Below, piece after piece: positions 21,249 to 33,660 of a stretch of DNA of 64,000 nt; the stretch's first letter is position 1; every line of letters begins with the position of its first letter. The stretch lies in the NCBI GenBank assembly GCA_013407085.1, contig JACCGJ010015181.1:82116-146115 (forward strand), written 5' to 3'. Under the pieces are notes generated by a model. The model was not told where the DNA came from and searched no databases. It saw nothing but the letters and a program-made list of their open reading frames with translations. The DNA comes from Atriophallophorus winterbourni. Lineage: Eukaryota > Platyhelminthes > Trematoda > Plagiorchiida > Microphallidae. Position numbers and translations under genes: made by a program.

Positions 21249-21689
21249 ATGTGTGAGGGATGAGAATGTGAGCATCAAAATGAATTGGTAGATTGATTTA
21301 TTTTTAATATTCAGTTTGAATGGTCAATAATTTGAAGAAAAACAGTAGCTGCAACGCAATAACGCATTTTGTTTTTGTTGTTCAAGTGAAGCCCGTTTCA
21401 GCACACAGCTTTCCATTTACGTTAGATCATTCTTTGTCAAGGTCACACGAAACAACTGCTCCGTGTGACAAAGATAGAAATCGTCGAAGTATTTGTGTGT
21501 GTGTGCGTAATTACACCGTCGTAACTTGCAAATGAACTGATTTCTCATGAGAATAACATTACTGCGATGTTGCAAAGTTGTGTTTGCATTTAGCGTTAAT
21601 AACGGTTTAAGTATAAAGAGACGTAACGTTAATTATATGTCAAGTTTGAAAGTATGTTTCTGCATTGTTGTTACAGTACTCTATTCGAC

Positions 21690-22930
21690 ATTTTGTAATA
21701 TAAATAAGATCAAATGCATATATACAAACGCTCAGTGCTTAACTAACAAATTAGCTGAACTATGTGAGCTTCGTGATAGATTTCACTAGATTTCGTTGCA
21801 GTTACAAGGACTTGGTTCCAGCCCCGTATGACTGATGCAAAGATTTTGATTGTGAACATATCACTACTCCGTCGCGATCGTGACTGCAGCACAACACGGT
21901 TTTTGAAGATATCGTTGCTGTTTATCTAAGCTTCTTACAATGTTCGAGGACTAGACGAAGGTGAGGCTGTACATGCTTGGTACATCGATATTTCCAAAGC
22001 TTTCGGTAGAGTCAACCATGACATCTCAATTAAAAATCTCGAAGCTTATGGAATAAGGGCAATGTTGCTGAATTGGATGAGGGATTATCTCACTTATAGA
22101 CACTTACACGTTTGCGTCGGCAAGGCACCGTGCTCAGACCTCTTCTAGTCTTGGTGTATATGAACGATATAGTAGAGGATATTGGATGCAACTTGATTCC
22201 ATTAAAATATGGAAACGTGTCCGTTCTCTCAATGACTCTATGGAATTACAACTGGATCTATGGATATTATTTCATGGGTCTCACTTGAATGAGTTACCTT
22301 TTAACCCTGCGAACTGTAAAATTTTGCGGATTGGAAAACAACTGCACCACACGTATCAGCTTTGCCCGAACGATCTTCTCAGGACCACTGCAGAGAAAGA
22401 TCTCGGTATCTGGGTGTCGTTTAACCTTAAGCCGGTACATCATTGCCGGAGAGTGCACAATAAATATTGCCGTATCTTGAGTCTTATAACAAGAATATTC
22501 AGAATTTTTACGCCCGTAACACTACCCGGGTTGTTAATAATTATATACGTCCTGTTATGGAATATTACATTTAAGCCTGGGCATCATGGCTAAGGAAGGA
22601 TATCGAAATACTCGACAGGACTTATCATTGTGCTACATAGATGGTCTTCCGGTATAGAAATTTGCCTTTCGAAGAGCGAATGTTAAAACTAAACCTACAC
22701 GATTTTACCCAACAACGGATACGTAGTGAGCTCATGTCGACATTCAAAATCCTGCATACTGAAAACCATCTTCTTAAACACTTTCTAAATTCCAATGGCC
22801 TTACTCGAACATGGACACATTCAAAGGCTTTAAGCATTCCGCATTCTCGATTGGATATTTGTCCTAATTTTTTCTCGGTTAGATTCTGATTTACTGGGAT
22901 CGTTTTGCCTGAAGAAATCACACGCTGAGA
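21690..22930 (+). mobile_element. CR1 LINE fragment with internal deletion
   Basis: The endonuclease start IYTNAQCLTNKLAELCELRD is at 21,716-21,790, then most of the endonuclease and the RT N-terminal half are missing. RT resumes near 21,960 (YIDISKAFGRVNHD) and continues through degraded motifs to ILRIGKQ, EKDLGIWVSFNLKP (22,186-22,593) and LNLHDFTQQRIRSELMSTFKI (22,641-22,889). FADD is not recognisable. It is a dead copy. Confidence 0.7.
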
Positions 22931-23099
22931 ATCTGTTGAGCTTTTTTCTTAACAACTCGATAAGATTATGTCGAACCATGCGGTGTGTAACTGTCCCTAT
23001 TTATTTTTAAGTTATATAATATTTTTTATATATTCCATCTACCGTGTCATCATATGGTTATTGCAATGTTTACTGCTTTTTCTACCTTACAACTTTCTG

Positions 23100-24667
23100 A
23101 GTACTTAGTTCAGTGTTCCGTACATGTTCCCAGACTAAATTTCGCATATATGATTCTTTTCATAGTGGTGGTAATATATACAATGGAAAAAATCTGACAA
23201 ACGCAGTGTTGTTCTTCTTGGTGTTCCCAAACACTCTAACACTGCTTCGGGAAGTATAATACAGCACCACGATTACAAACAATGTTTCACGTAGCCAACA
23301 GCATCGGAGCTCATGAGTCAGTCGTGGTGGGTAATTTAGAATACCTCGGTCACCAAACTATAAAGCTAACGGGCCAAAACCTCTAAAAATAACATTATTA
23401 ACGAAAGGTATGATTGAAATTCATTAGAGCAAACTGGAAAGCAAATCATAGGAATCTCCTGAAGGATGTCAGAATGAGTGACTTCAGATTTTCTACGCAG
23501 AAACCGACTAATGAAACACGACTTCTACAATCAGACGAGAATCCGATTAAAAATACTGGGTAAATCCAAGAAACGACCGATGTGCGACTCTCGAAGGGTC
23601 GGACAAATAGACGAGTTTTCAGCTCTATCACTGTATACGAAAACCAAAATCAATTGCCTATGTACAAACGCACAATGTCTGGTAACCAAACTAGCTGAAC
23701 TGGAGGATTTCTGTAATCAGCACTCAGTCGACGTCATAGCAATAAGTGAGACACACTTACGTTAGCGATCGTGAGCTCTCTATCCCAAGCATAAACCTGT
23801 TTCAGAAAGACCGCTTAAAGACAAGTGTCGAGGTAGCTGTTTACCACCATGAACGTTTGTACAGTATGGTAGTTACAGGCACTGAACTCGATCTGAAAGA
23901 CAGTATATGGTGCAACTGGAAGCTCGAATCAGGCGAAATTGCATCATTGGTGTAGTTTACCGTTCACCATCATCATTTGATGTGCATAACTGAAACATGG
24001 TAAAAGCCATGCGGATAGACGGAAAACATCGCAATTCGCAATTATGGATTATGGGAGACTTCAATCTACCTTAACTATTTAACCGAGTAGACCATCCATC
24101 CCCAAAACTAGACTACAAATTTCGCAAACTGTTCGATTACATTCCATTGTATAAACGTGTTTTCGATTATACATGACAACGAAATTTGCAACACACATCG
24201 GTTCTAGACGTAGTCCTAATCTATGATGCCACGGCCGTGGAGAATGTTCAGTGTCACCCTCCGCTGGGTCGAAGCGAAAACCTCGTTTTGCTTTTTCAAT
24301 ACGTATGCGACGCTGGTAGAATTTTCGAAATAACAACACGAAATAGAAAAGTGAATTACAATGGTGTGATTGAAACAATGGTAGTTTTAGATGAACATAA
24401 TAAAACTTTCAGTGATCCGGACTCGCATTGCAAACACCCTGACAGATTTCAATTTGGCAAGGGCTATTTTCGAAGTCGCCAGAACTGATTCGACCTGGGC
24501 AAACTTTCGCGAATTGCGGAATCAAGTCACAAAACTCATCCGAGAAGATAAACAATATCACCAGCTTCAGCTGACAGTAAGACTGCAGCGAAATCCCAAA
24601 CTGTTTTATTTAACTGATAACAAAACTACGATGCTGAAACCTGGTGTTTTTTCGATCATGGCAGATA
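23100..24667 (+). mobile_element. CR1 LINE, left half (ORF1 end and endonuclease)
   Basis: The ORF1 tail (23,100-23,600) matches 39,810-40,330 closely. The endonuclease has CTNAQCLVTKLAELEDFC, DVIAISETH (23,640-23,760), GDFNLP (about 24,050) and ENLVLLFQYVC (about 24,265), where SDH is lost. The linker runs to 24,667 (MLKPGVFSIMADK). The RT half appears to continue at 29,596, on the far side of the nested CR1, so both pieces look like one original element. Confidence 0.75.
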
Positions 24668-25303
24668 AGCGATTCAAGAATTCAAGGATTAATGGTTAAA
24701 AATTGTAATAGCATACAACACCACAAGATTACAATATGAATGAAACCATGAAAAATGAAATAGTATAAATGCAATGGGGAATATCAAATGTAAAGGTCAC
24801 GAATTATGTTCGTTTCCAAGTTGAAGTCCAATTTCGCTTTAAAAAAGGCAAGGATAGTCCACCACATGTTAGGGAATTTCAAAGAAATATTGCACGTACG
24901 GCGAAAAAAAGGCGCCGACAATCAAGGCGGAAAATTGGAACCCGCGTGTCACGTTCCCGTCATACAAATTATGTAAGGGTTTTAGTGGATGTCTTTTAGT
25001 AGCTACAATTCTATAGGTCAAAATAATATCGAGTCGCGTCGTGTCCTCATTTGGGTTAAGTCTCATAATCATATAGGTTGTAATATTTCGGTTTACGGAA
25101 CATTCCGAACACCAATTTCTAACTTTGTTGCTCTATGATAGATTTTATCGAAGAGAGCAATAGCTTTTCGCTGCCAAGGAGCCCGCACCTCAGCCGCATA
25201 CTCCATCGTAGGTCAAAGGTAGACATTGATTATCGTTGATAAAGTTACCAGAGAGAATCTTCCAAATATTCTTCAAAGGATACCTAGCGATCTGTTAGCC
25301 CGT

Positions 25304-25305
<2 letters not shown>

Positions 25306-25335
<30 letters not shown>
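25306..25335. repeat. (TA)n microsatellite
   Basis: Thirty bases of perfect TA dinucleotide repeat within the 3' part of the minus-strand CR1. Confidence 0.95.
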
Positions 25336-25338
<3 letters not shown>

Positions 25339-25399
25339 TAGATTTATTCATAGATTATATGCAGGTAAAAAGCTATGCTTAACAAGACCCACAAAAATG

Positions 25400-26600
25400 T
25401 ACATCGGGTCGGATGGTAAAAATATCAAAATATTGTTAGATTATTGTCAAACACAAAAAACATACTTTTCCATGTGGATATCTAGTGATTTTTTGAAAAC
25501 TTCAACAGTTCCAGATTGTACCACATGAGAAGGTAAACTGTTCCACAGTTGCACATTGCGAACGGAAAATGCATATTTGCGGCAGTTCAACCTGCTATGC
25601 TGTTGGTAAAGTTTTAATTGGTGACCTCGCAGATGTGTGTATATATATATTCTGACACTGTGCTTTTTAGGTTCCCGCTAATCTACCCTTTAATATTGTT
25701 TTCTAACGAGCTCCATTTTTGATTTCCAGTTCCCAATCGATATGTCCAAGGAACATTCTTGGCAAGATGAAGCATCTTACATTCCTGTATGTTAAACGAC
25801 ATGTCATTTATGGCCGTCAAATTCAACACGCAGTCCAAATCCATTTGTAGTGCCTTGCAATAATCTGCAGAAATCATTGGCGTCCACATTTTCATATCTT
25901 CCGCAAACAGGACCATTTTGGACGATATGAGATGGGTAAATCGGTTATTTACAACAGAAAGAGGATAGGGCCTAGCACAGATCTGTGTGGGATTTCATTG
26001 TTGTTTTTGAACGTTTGGGTTAGCACTCCATTTAATTTATCTATGGCGTCGCGATCTGACATATATTTGCACAACCATGAGAGGAGTTGTTCACATACTC
26101 CTAAAAACATCAGTTTTTGAAGAAGTAAATGATGATTGACTCTGTCAAAAGCTATCGAATTGTCTGGGTAACAGACTTGGATACACGAACGTCTATCCAA
26201 CACCTTCGTCTAGTCGTCCAATGCTATGAGAAGATTTGTGGGACAAGATCTGCGAGATCGAAATCCATGCGGCGATGGCGAAAACGAATTACACGATTCA
26301 AAATTTGCAACCATTCTTTTCCAGACTATACGTTCCATTACTTCAGCATTAACAGGTAAAACTGTGACGGGACGATAATTTGCAGCGTCAGATCGACAGC
26401 TACCTGTTAATATAGGTGTTATCACGCCGGACTTTCAATCTGTTGGTACCACTTCTTTAAGCAAGGAATTGTTGAAAGGGCTGGAGGGCGGTTCACAAAG
26501 CTGACGGCGACAGAACCTGAGCACATCCGGTGTGATGCCATCCGGTCCTGAGGATTATCTTACATTTAGTTTGAGCACAAGATTTCGACAATTACTGGAA
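25400..26600 (-). pseudogene. CR1 reverse transcriptase, frameshifted
   Basis: Minus-strand segments in order: CRSDAANYRPVTVLPV and HGFRSRRSCPTNL (26,425-26,210), CYPDNSIAFDRVNHHLLLQKL and GPILFLL (26,203-25,949), MVLFAEDMKMW (25,916; FAED replaces FADD) and the region after it to about 25,400. The catalytic-box change alone would inactivate it. Confidence 0.75.
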
Positions 26601-27236
26601 TTATCGAATTATCACACAATGTTTTGATTCCTGTTACGAATGTATTCGCCGAACGTTCCACTGAATCCAGTGGCACGTACACTTCAGTGTAGTAAATTGT
26701 CAGAACATTTGCGGCTTCCAACGCTGTTTCAGTGTGTTTTTCACTATTCTGGATGGAAAAATACCTGGTTTGCTTTTTGCTTTAGAGTTCATGATTTTTA
26801 TAGTAACTTAAGGTTGCGTTCCATTTTTGACAGGAGCATCAATAGGTTCTATAAGAGCATTCACATTGTTGCATAACATACGGAAATGTTGCCAAGAAGT
26901 AGAATTATTGTTGGCTTTATGCTGCACCCACGCAGCTCTCTTCAGTGCTATCGACTTCTTGTTCTGATGCAAACAATAAAACGAATTTCATGTACGCAAC
27001 TTTTCTGAACGATCTGCGAGTTCTTGTCTATTTCAAGTTTCAGAAAACCTGCAAGTTTGTTCCATCGCGAGTCAGGGGCGGGATCTGCACGAGCGATTTA
27101 CTCAGGGACAATTTAGCTACCTATAGAACCATCCCATTCCGAGAAAGCGATTGCTGAGTACTGCAAACATAGTCGAACACAAGCACTGAATGGTTACTAA
27201 GACCCAGCAGATAGATTGTTCTCCCGATGTTAACAC

Positions 27237-27822
27237 CTAATCCAAGACAGTGGGGCGGTCAGAACCTCTCCTCCTTGTCCATTCGTGAATATGGTTGTAC
27301 AACGGGGCTGAATCTAGTACCTCTGTAAATCGGTATTCTAGTGTTTGTGGGAAACGATCGTCCATGAAGTAAAGGATAGACAGATTAAAATCACCCATAA
27401 TAAGTGTCGTTTCTTGGTGTGTGCGAGTCAATCACTGAAGCACTTTGATCAACCTTTCGTTGTACGAATCCGTAAATGAAGGGGACCCGTATACCACACC
27501 AATAATGCAAAATTCATTGGACATCAGCCTTAAAGAACAACAAATTGTATCCTCGAGCCTGAATTCTGTGTGGTCTATTGGATGGCACTGGAGTTGATTA
27601 TGATAATAAGGAGCGACACCACCACCACTTCTTTCCCGAATCAATCGAATTCATATTTGGAATTGATATCTCCGTTTCAATCAATTGGGAAGAATAATAT
27701 GTTTCCGTAATGGCGATAATGTCAGGTGAGTAGCGTGAACATATCTCAGTTAGCTCAGCTAATGTGTTCCAAACGCTTTGTGCATTTTCATATAGACATC
27801 TTATAAAGTTTTTGGTGTTCAA
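27237..27822 (-). pseudogene. CR1 APE endonuclease, frameshifted
   Basis: Three successive frames: CLYENAQSVWNTLAEL and DIIAITETYYSSQL (catalytic Asn and Glu present, 27,822-27,660), SGGGVAPYYH and GVVYGSPSF (27,644-27,432), and IMGDFNLSILY through RRRGSDRPTVLD (27,431-27,237). The reading direction and motif order are those of an APE endonuclease. Confidence 0.75.
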
Positions 27823-27829
27823 TTCATGA

Positions 27830-29110
27830 AAAGTAATCTAAGGGCGGACTCGATAAGAGTCGGAATGCTCAAGTTTTTTTGGAACTTTCGAATTACATTC
27901 AGGTTGAACCACATAATTAGTCGTTTGTGGGTCGGTGCTATCCGTTTGCTTGCTTCCGGCTATTACTCTGGGCAAGTTTAACTGAACTTTTTGGGTTGGT
28001 TGTTTTCTATTAGCTTTCTATTCACGTTTGATAGTATCGGTCATTTCAGTTGTGAAGAAGGTTAGCTCTAAGGGGGCTACGAACTTGCCCTTCATAGTTG
28101 GCAGACCTCGGTATGCTGAAAACATCCATAAGTATGGCTTTCTGATAGAAATTGTTTCGGCTAGTTATTTCCACTGTTTCTGATCGTGCTCAGACTTTTC
28201 TTTAGATGGTACGTCAGCATCATCTTACGGAACAACTAGAAATACATTACTTCTTTGATTACTTTCTTCTCGAAATTTTTGCAACGACGTTCGCTCCCAC
28301 CATGGTAAGTCTACATGGATACGACATGTAGTCTCCTGAACACCTCTAAGAAGGTAAGCATTTATGAGTATTTTTTACACGTCCTGCGTAGACTGCAGCG
28401 TTATTCTGAAAAGGCAAGGATCATCCTTGTGAGGAGAATTAAGGTGACGGTTTAATCGAACTATTGATGAGAGAGTAACTGCGGCCAGTCTTGTCTGACT
28501 ACAGAATTTTTACCACTCAGCTAAGTCATGTTTTTGCTCAGCTTCGAACAGCGTTTCCTGCGACTCGGTCACGTTTGTATATATAACACTAAGGTTTACA
28601 CCCGTGGACTTAATTATATAATTTGAGTCAGTCATTTTAGCAGTGGTCTTTTTGAGTCCTTTCTCGTTTCCGTTAAGTCGAAAAGTCGGTGATCCCAACG
28701 AGCGCTCCGCCGTTTTTGTCACCATCTGCGCGGTAATGTGGGTAAATGTTGGCATGTTCGAGTGTGATGGATTTTCTATTGGCTCTTCGGCAGTTAACTC
28801 TAAGTCGGGCAACAATGGACCTTGTTTATCAATTCATTCAGTTTTGCATACTGGATTCCAGTTCATTTAAACGCGTCTCATTTTCATTCTCACGGACTTT
28901 CGCATCCGACATTGACGCTGTTTGTGTGGCCTTGCAAGCCTGACAAATGCAACAAACACCGGGATAAACATCTCCATTAATAAACTATACCAAATCGGAG
29001 GTTAGGGATTTGCCGCATTTAGCATGAACTTTCGAATAACAATCGTAACCAGTGACGGGCTTTGCCTAGGGACTTACCGATTTTTGGCAAACCGTACACA
29101 TGAAGCTCTG
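27830..29110 (-). pseudogene. CR1 ORF1 (zinc-finger protein), broken
   Basis: The minus strand carries a PHD-like Cys finger near 28,970-28,930 (VCCICQACK), NLSVIYTNVTESQETLFEAEQKHDLAEW at 28,600-28,510 (split here into recognisable halves), a VPWWER-like block near 28,300 and an acidic end near 27,840. It is parallel to the better ORF1 at 33,803-35,148. The role is presumed to be RNA binding for retrotransposition. Confidence 0.65.
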
Positions 29111-29595
29111 TGCTGTTTTTGAATCCTTTTCGGGTTTATCTAGTCAGGGTTGTGTGCAGTACTGTTCAGTGGTGTGTGCAAAGGCAGAGGTTTTGTCGAG
29201 CGATCAATAATGAAGACCGTAAGCGCGAGAAAAAGCGTTGTTCACTAATAAAAGCAAAGTCAACATTGATTCCGGCGATTGCTCTTTAGTAGTTGACCGC
29301 ACGATGTTGAATATATAACCATTCGACGGCCAAGAATAATATATTTCCGTTGACGGTAATCCCATTGAGGACTTGAAGATTATTAACAGGGTTGTACGCG
29401 TAGATGCAATATGGGTAAATCTCGAGAAACCCGGATTGCTCGTATTATAGAATACCGCTACGAGAGTGGGATATCCAGAAAGCTGACTCCGAAGTCCAAC
29501 AATATACAATAGATCCGCCTACCTGTAAGTGTCAGAACAGTTTATGGTGATAATCAGGAGGTCAACTTAATGCGACCGCACGGCGAGTGTAAGAT

Positions 29596-30660
29596 AGATA
29601 TGAGTAGGGAGTAACTGAGTCTGTGCTAAAAACTGCGAACGCACTCGCTACTTTTCATTCATGAGTTTTCATCCCTAAGGATTAACTACAATCATCGGAA
29701 TTGTCAGCACCAATTGTGCCGGAGACTAGAAGCGATATATGCATCAATTCTGAAATAGTGCAGCACATCAGGTTGAATATCAACAAGTCCGCGGGAGCTG
29801 ACGGAATCACTCCTCGAATCCGAAATTTATGCAGCAATAAATTGTGCGAACCACTTTGTGATTTATTTATTTACTCTTTGGAGGAAGGTGTTTTACTGAC
29901 TGACTAGAAGAGAGGAATCCTGCCACTCATCTAAATAGGTTGAACTCGTTCTGGGTCAGCAAATTAGTGCCCTGTTACACTCATTTAAGTGATATTAAAA
30001 GTTAGGCAGCGAATTGTGTGATTGTGTGTCATCTCGAAGCCCAAAACTTGTTGTCCAGAGAGCAACATGGATTTCGGAAGTCTCGTTCTGGCTTGACTAA
30101 CCTACTGGAGACAACGGACGACTGGACGCAGACAGTGGACGATGGTGGTTGCGTGCATGCATGTTACTTGGACATATCAAAGGCGTTTGATCGCGTGGAC
30201 CATTATTTACTCCTGAGCAAGCTGCAAGATGTTGGTATTAATGGATGCCTCCTTTCCTGTCTGAGAAGGTACCTTCTTGATAGCAATGAAACCGTACATA
30301 TCGAGCGGTGTGATGTCTGTGGAAATCGAAGCTGCTAGTGGTGTCCCACAAGGTTTGGTACTTGGTCCGGTTCTTTTTTTGGTCTACATCAACGACATTC
30401 CGAAAATTGTCACAGTCAAATTGGTTCTCCTTGCTGATGATGTTAAACTTTGAATGCGAATCACGCCAAGCGTGGATTGTTTGCGCTTAAAAAGCGATTT
30501 GGATATATTGAAAAGCTGGTCGGAGTGAAACAAACTTCCATTGAACTTCCGAAAGTGCACAATGTTGCCAATAGGCAAAGATTTCCCATTCTTATACTAC
30601 CTTGGATCAAAACAACTGGAATGGGCAACCAAAGAAAAAGTCTTTGGCGTTTGGATTAGT
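29596..30660 (+). pseudogene. CR1 reverse transcriptase, right half of split element
   Basis: Continues the linker interrupted at 24,667 (ESVLKTANALATFHS), then NINKSAGADGITPRI (29,780), QHGFRKSRSGLTNLL and CYLDISKAFDRVDHYLL (30,018-30,250), [19 protein letters not shown] and LLADDVKL (30,340-30,450; LADD-type box). It stops at KVFGVWISGS where the 3' end of another CR1 begins (30,661). Several frameshifts. Confidence 0.75.
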
Positions 30661-30824
30661 GGAAGTGATTCAAAGTGATTCAAAGTGATTCAAAGTTGTA
30701 ATGGTCTAAAAAGCATTTAGCTTAACAATAACCATAGGATGGAGTTATGAGGTATATACAATAAAAAAGAAGAAGAACAGGGAAACTCATATAGTGTAAA
30801 TCGTATCAAAATTTGGGTTGTCTC

Positions 30825-32380
30825 TCAAGTATTTGTCCAAATTAGCTTTAAAAATATCCAGGTTGCTGAGTGTGTAACAGTGGATGGGAGGGTGTTCCAT
30901 GTGAAACTTACACGTACAGCATACGAATATCTTCGACAGTTTAGTCTTGAAGCGGGAATAAGCACTGTAAGTTCATGTTTCCGACTGGCACGGGGTGGCG
31001 AGCGTGTGAAAAGTTTGGACAAGGGATGGTTAGAGGCGTGCATAATATTGTACATCAGTATGAGGTCACCTCTTAGTCGACGACAGCGAAAGTCGAAAGG
31101 ATTAAGACTCCTCAAACGTTCTTCATATGGTTTAGCAGCTAGTTTGGGTACAAGCTTTGTGGTTCGGTGGTAAATACGCTGCAGAAGATTGATGTCTTTC
31201 TGAATCCAGGGTGACCAAGCCTGAACAGCGTACTCCATCGCTGGTCTCAGATAGGTGTTCATGATACGGGGTACTGACTGATTGGAGAATCTGCCGAAAA
31301 TTCGTCTCAATAACGCCAATACTTGTGACGCCTTTTTGTAAGCCGCTTTGCACTGCAGTGAAGTCTTCAGACTTGAACTGGTCCAAACACTCAAATCCTT
31401 CTCTTCAGTTGTCCAGACTAGTTGGTGGGACCCAAGAGTGTAGTTGTAATTCACAGTCTTTCCTATGTTTAACACCTTGCACTTTTGGAAGTTGAAGGGT
31501 AGTTTGTTTCTCAGAGACCAATCGTGCAATGTGTTTAGATCCTTCTGCAAAGTTTCACAGTCATCATTTGTACGTATGCTTCTCCAAAGCTTTATATCGT
31601 CTGCAAATAACATAATCTTGCATTTAACACGCTCGGGAATGTCGTTTGCGTAGATCAAAAACAAAATCGGTCCGAGGACCGAACCCTGGGGCACTCCGCT
31701 CGTAATTTTGAATGGTTTCGATAAGGCGCCGTCAACTCTGACTTGGGCACTCCTGTCGCGTAAATAGTTTTCTAGCCAAGCAAGAAGTTTTCCTGTTATC
31801 CCGTGCAATTCAAGTTTCTGGATTAAAATACTATGATTGACGCGGTCGAAAGCCTTTGACATGTCTAAAAAGCATGCGTGGATGGAGTAACCATTGTCCA
31901 CACACTCAGTCCAGTCGTTTAAGGTGAGCAAGAGGTTAGATAGACATGAGTGATGTTTCCTGAAACCGTGCTGTTCAGTCGCAAGCAGTCTATTGTTTTC
32001 GAGGTGATGGGTGATCTTTTCCGCTACTAAACTCTCTAGCACTTTAGAAATTACTGGCAACAACGTAACTGGTCTATATTTCGCAGCGTCAGATCGACTC
32101 CCGCCCTTGTAGATTGGTGTGATGATACCAGATTTCCATTCCGCGGGAACGATACTATTTTCGAGCGAAATTTGGAATAATGTGCTGAGTGGACCACACA
32201 ATGAGGATGCGCATCGTTTGAGGATAAAAGGAGTGATTCCATCTGTCCCGGTGACTTTGCGACATTCAAACGAAGAAGTCCGAGCATGACACATTCATTG
32301 TTTATTGAGATTTTATTTAGTATTTCATTGGAAAAGCCGATCAAATGCGGCGTAAGATGCACTGATTCCTTGGGGCAAAA
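30825..32380 (-). pseudogene. CR1 reverse transcriptase, nearly intact
   Basis: A 489-codon frame (32,294-30,825) carries GIITPIYKGGSRSDAAKYRP, EQHGFRKHHSCLSNL, CFLDMSKAFDRVNHS (Asp 144), VPQGSVLGPILFLIYANDI, LFADDIKLW (FADD 230-233) and a full C-terminal region ending SFTWNTLPSTVTH. All catalytic residues are present. The N-terminal linker (NEILNKISINNECV, RLNVAKS) is in another frame, with a shift at about 32,250. It primes reverse transcription from nicked DNA. Confidence 0.9.
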
Positions 32381-32615
32381 AACTTTGCAGTAGTATCCTG
32401 CAAGAACTTCGGCAGCCTCGAACGCAGTCGTAGTTAGACCATGAGGTGTGCGTAGTCCTGAGATTCCTGGCTAAATTTTTGATGTAGTATTAACGATCTG
32501 GTACAGGACTTTGTGGTTCCGCTCCATCATGGTCAGTACTCTTGCCTGATGAAACTGCTTATCCTCGGTGATAAGAGAGGTGACCTTGTTCCTCAACAGA
32601 CGATATGTTTCCCAA

Positions 32616-33656
32616 TTATCTGTGGACATAGTTTTTCCATGCATCGTTGCGTATCTTTATCCACTTCCTTGTGAGGCTTATCAACGTGAAGGTAAATCGT
32701 TTTTTCGCTGTCTTTGGCACAAATCTGGAATGTAGGTTTATTTCATCACACAGCTTCCCTATAAAGTTTACCCAAGAACGATGCACGTCCGTGGTGTCTG
32801 GTTTCCAGTCAGAAATCGTTCGAAGAGCATTGTGAAGACTTCCAATATCCAGTTGTAGTTTTGTTTTGTTGATGTCATTCGTTCTCTCAGCTTGACAAAC
32901 ATAATCGAATAAGAGGACCAGGTGGTCGCTAGAACCCAATGGAGTTTCGTTACTCAGATTTTCGACGGCATGTTCCTCACTCGTTAGTATTAGATCCAGG
33001 ACAGATGGCATGTTACCATCTCTATATCTAGTGTTATCAAAGACGTGGTTATAAAAAGGAATATCGAAGATCAGTTCTTGAAACGCATCGTCGAGCGAAT
33101 TCGTTGAAAGAGCATTTTTCTTCATCAAGTTTGGAAGGTTGAAGTCTCCCATAAACAGGAGTGGCGTTTGAAATCTGGCAGCCAGAAGTCGAATTTTCTG
33201 GAGTAGTTCAACATTGTGCGCGTCACTTGCGCTTGGAGCCCGATAAATCACGCCAACAATGCAATCATCTCCAGTAGTCAGCTTAATTGAGCACCACAGA
33301 GTATCCTGTACACGTAGGTCAATATCGTCAATTTCTCTGCAGGAGAACTGTTGGTTGTAGTAAAGTGCTACGCCACCGCCGCGTCCCGCACCGTCTTGAC
33401 GGAGAAGACACATTCCTTTCAATGTCAATTCATTGTCTGATAAATGAGGTTCAAACCATTTTTTGGTAATTGCAACTAAGTCCGGTGAGTGCTGTGTACA
33501 TACGGTATCAAGCTCCTGTATTTTGTTTCTCAGACACTGCGCGTTTGTATAGAGACACTTAATGGTTTTATGGGTTAACAATGATGGACAATGTGAAAGA
33601 CTAGTTTTAGTTCCAAGTTGTGATATGTTTGGCAAAAATTGAGGGTTAGTATGCAT
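32616..33656 (-). CDS. CR1 APE-type endonuclease domain, uninterrupted
   Basis: The 346-codon frame has LYTNAQCLRNK (Asn 38), VAITKKWFEP (61-70), GVIYRAPSA, FMGDFNLPNL (Asp 171, Asn 173), SVLDLILTS and GSSDHLVLLF (Asp 244, His 245). The position that is Glu in the usual ITETW motif is Lys 65, which should abolish metal-dependent nicking. It stops at the linker, where the natural reading continues through a stop near 32,470 towards the RT. Its ATG at 33,656 may not be the native start, since CR1 ORF2 is one long frame. Confidence 0.85.
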   Translation of the reverse strand: MHTNPQFLPNISQLGTKTSLSHCPSLLTHKTIKCLYTNAQCLRNKIQELDTVCTQHSPDLVAITKKWFEPHLSDNELTLKGMCLLRQDGAGRGGGVALYYNQQFSCREIDDIDLRVQDTLWCSIKLTTGDDCIVGVIYRAPSASDAHNVELLQKIRLLAARFQTPLLFMGDFNLPNLMKKNALSTNSLDDAFQELIFDIPFYNHVFDNTRYRDGNMPSVLDLILTSEEHAVENLSNETPLGSSDHLVLLFDYVCQAERTNDINKTKLQLDIGSLHNALRTISDWKPDTTDVHRSWVNFIGKLCDEINLHSRFVPKTAKKRFTFTLISLTRKWIKIRNDAWKNYVHR

Positions 33657-33660
33657 AAAT

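Larger units (their letters stand above)
18019..21668 (+). repeat. 1.1-kb repeat with two hammerhead-like motifs, copy 2, split by piggyBac
   Basis: The sequence on both sides of the piggyBac element (18,019-18,652 and 21,192-21,668) aligns in order with 2717-3832. The first hammerhead motif is at 18,232-18,274 and the second at 21,211-21,248. The right end runs into the start of a CR1 endonuclease at about 21,690. The uninterrupted copy at 2717 serves as the empty-site reference. Confidence 0.65.
24668..29595 (-). mobile_element. Near full-length CR1 LINE nested in another CR1
   Basis: About 4.9 kb on the minus strand: 5' region and ORF1 (29,595-27,830), endonuclease (27,822-27,237), RT (26,425-25,400) and a 3' end at 24,668-24,740 with AATGGTTAAAA...CAACACCACA. 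It splits a plus-strand CR1 whose linker stops at 24,667 and resumes at 29,596. AGATA on both sides (24,663-24,667; 29,596-29,600) may be a short target duplication. Its 5' end lies just beyond GCGACCGCACG, a string shared with the 5' ends at 35.63 and 55.03 kb. Many frameshifts; non-functional. Confidence 0.8.

Noticed and set aside
24186..24378. Minus-strand 99-codon frame at 24,079-24,378
   Set aside because: It overlaps the plus-strand CR1 endonuclease, which explains the sequence.
28643..28943. Plus-strand frames opposite CR1 ORF1
   Set aside because: Antisense of a clear minus-strand ORF1.
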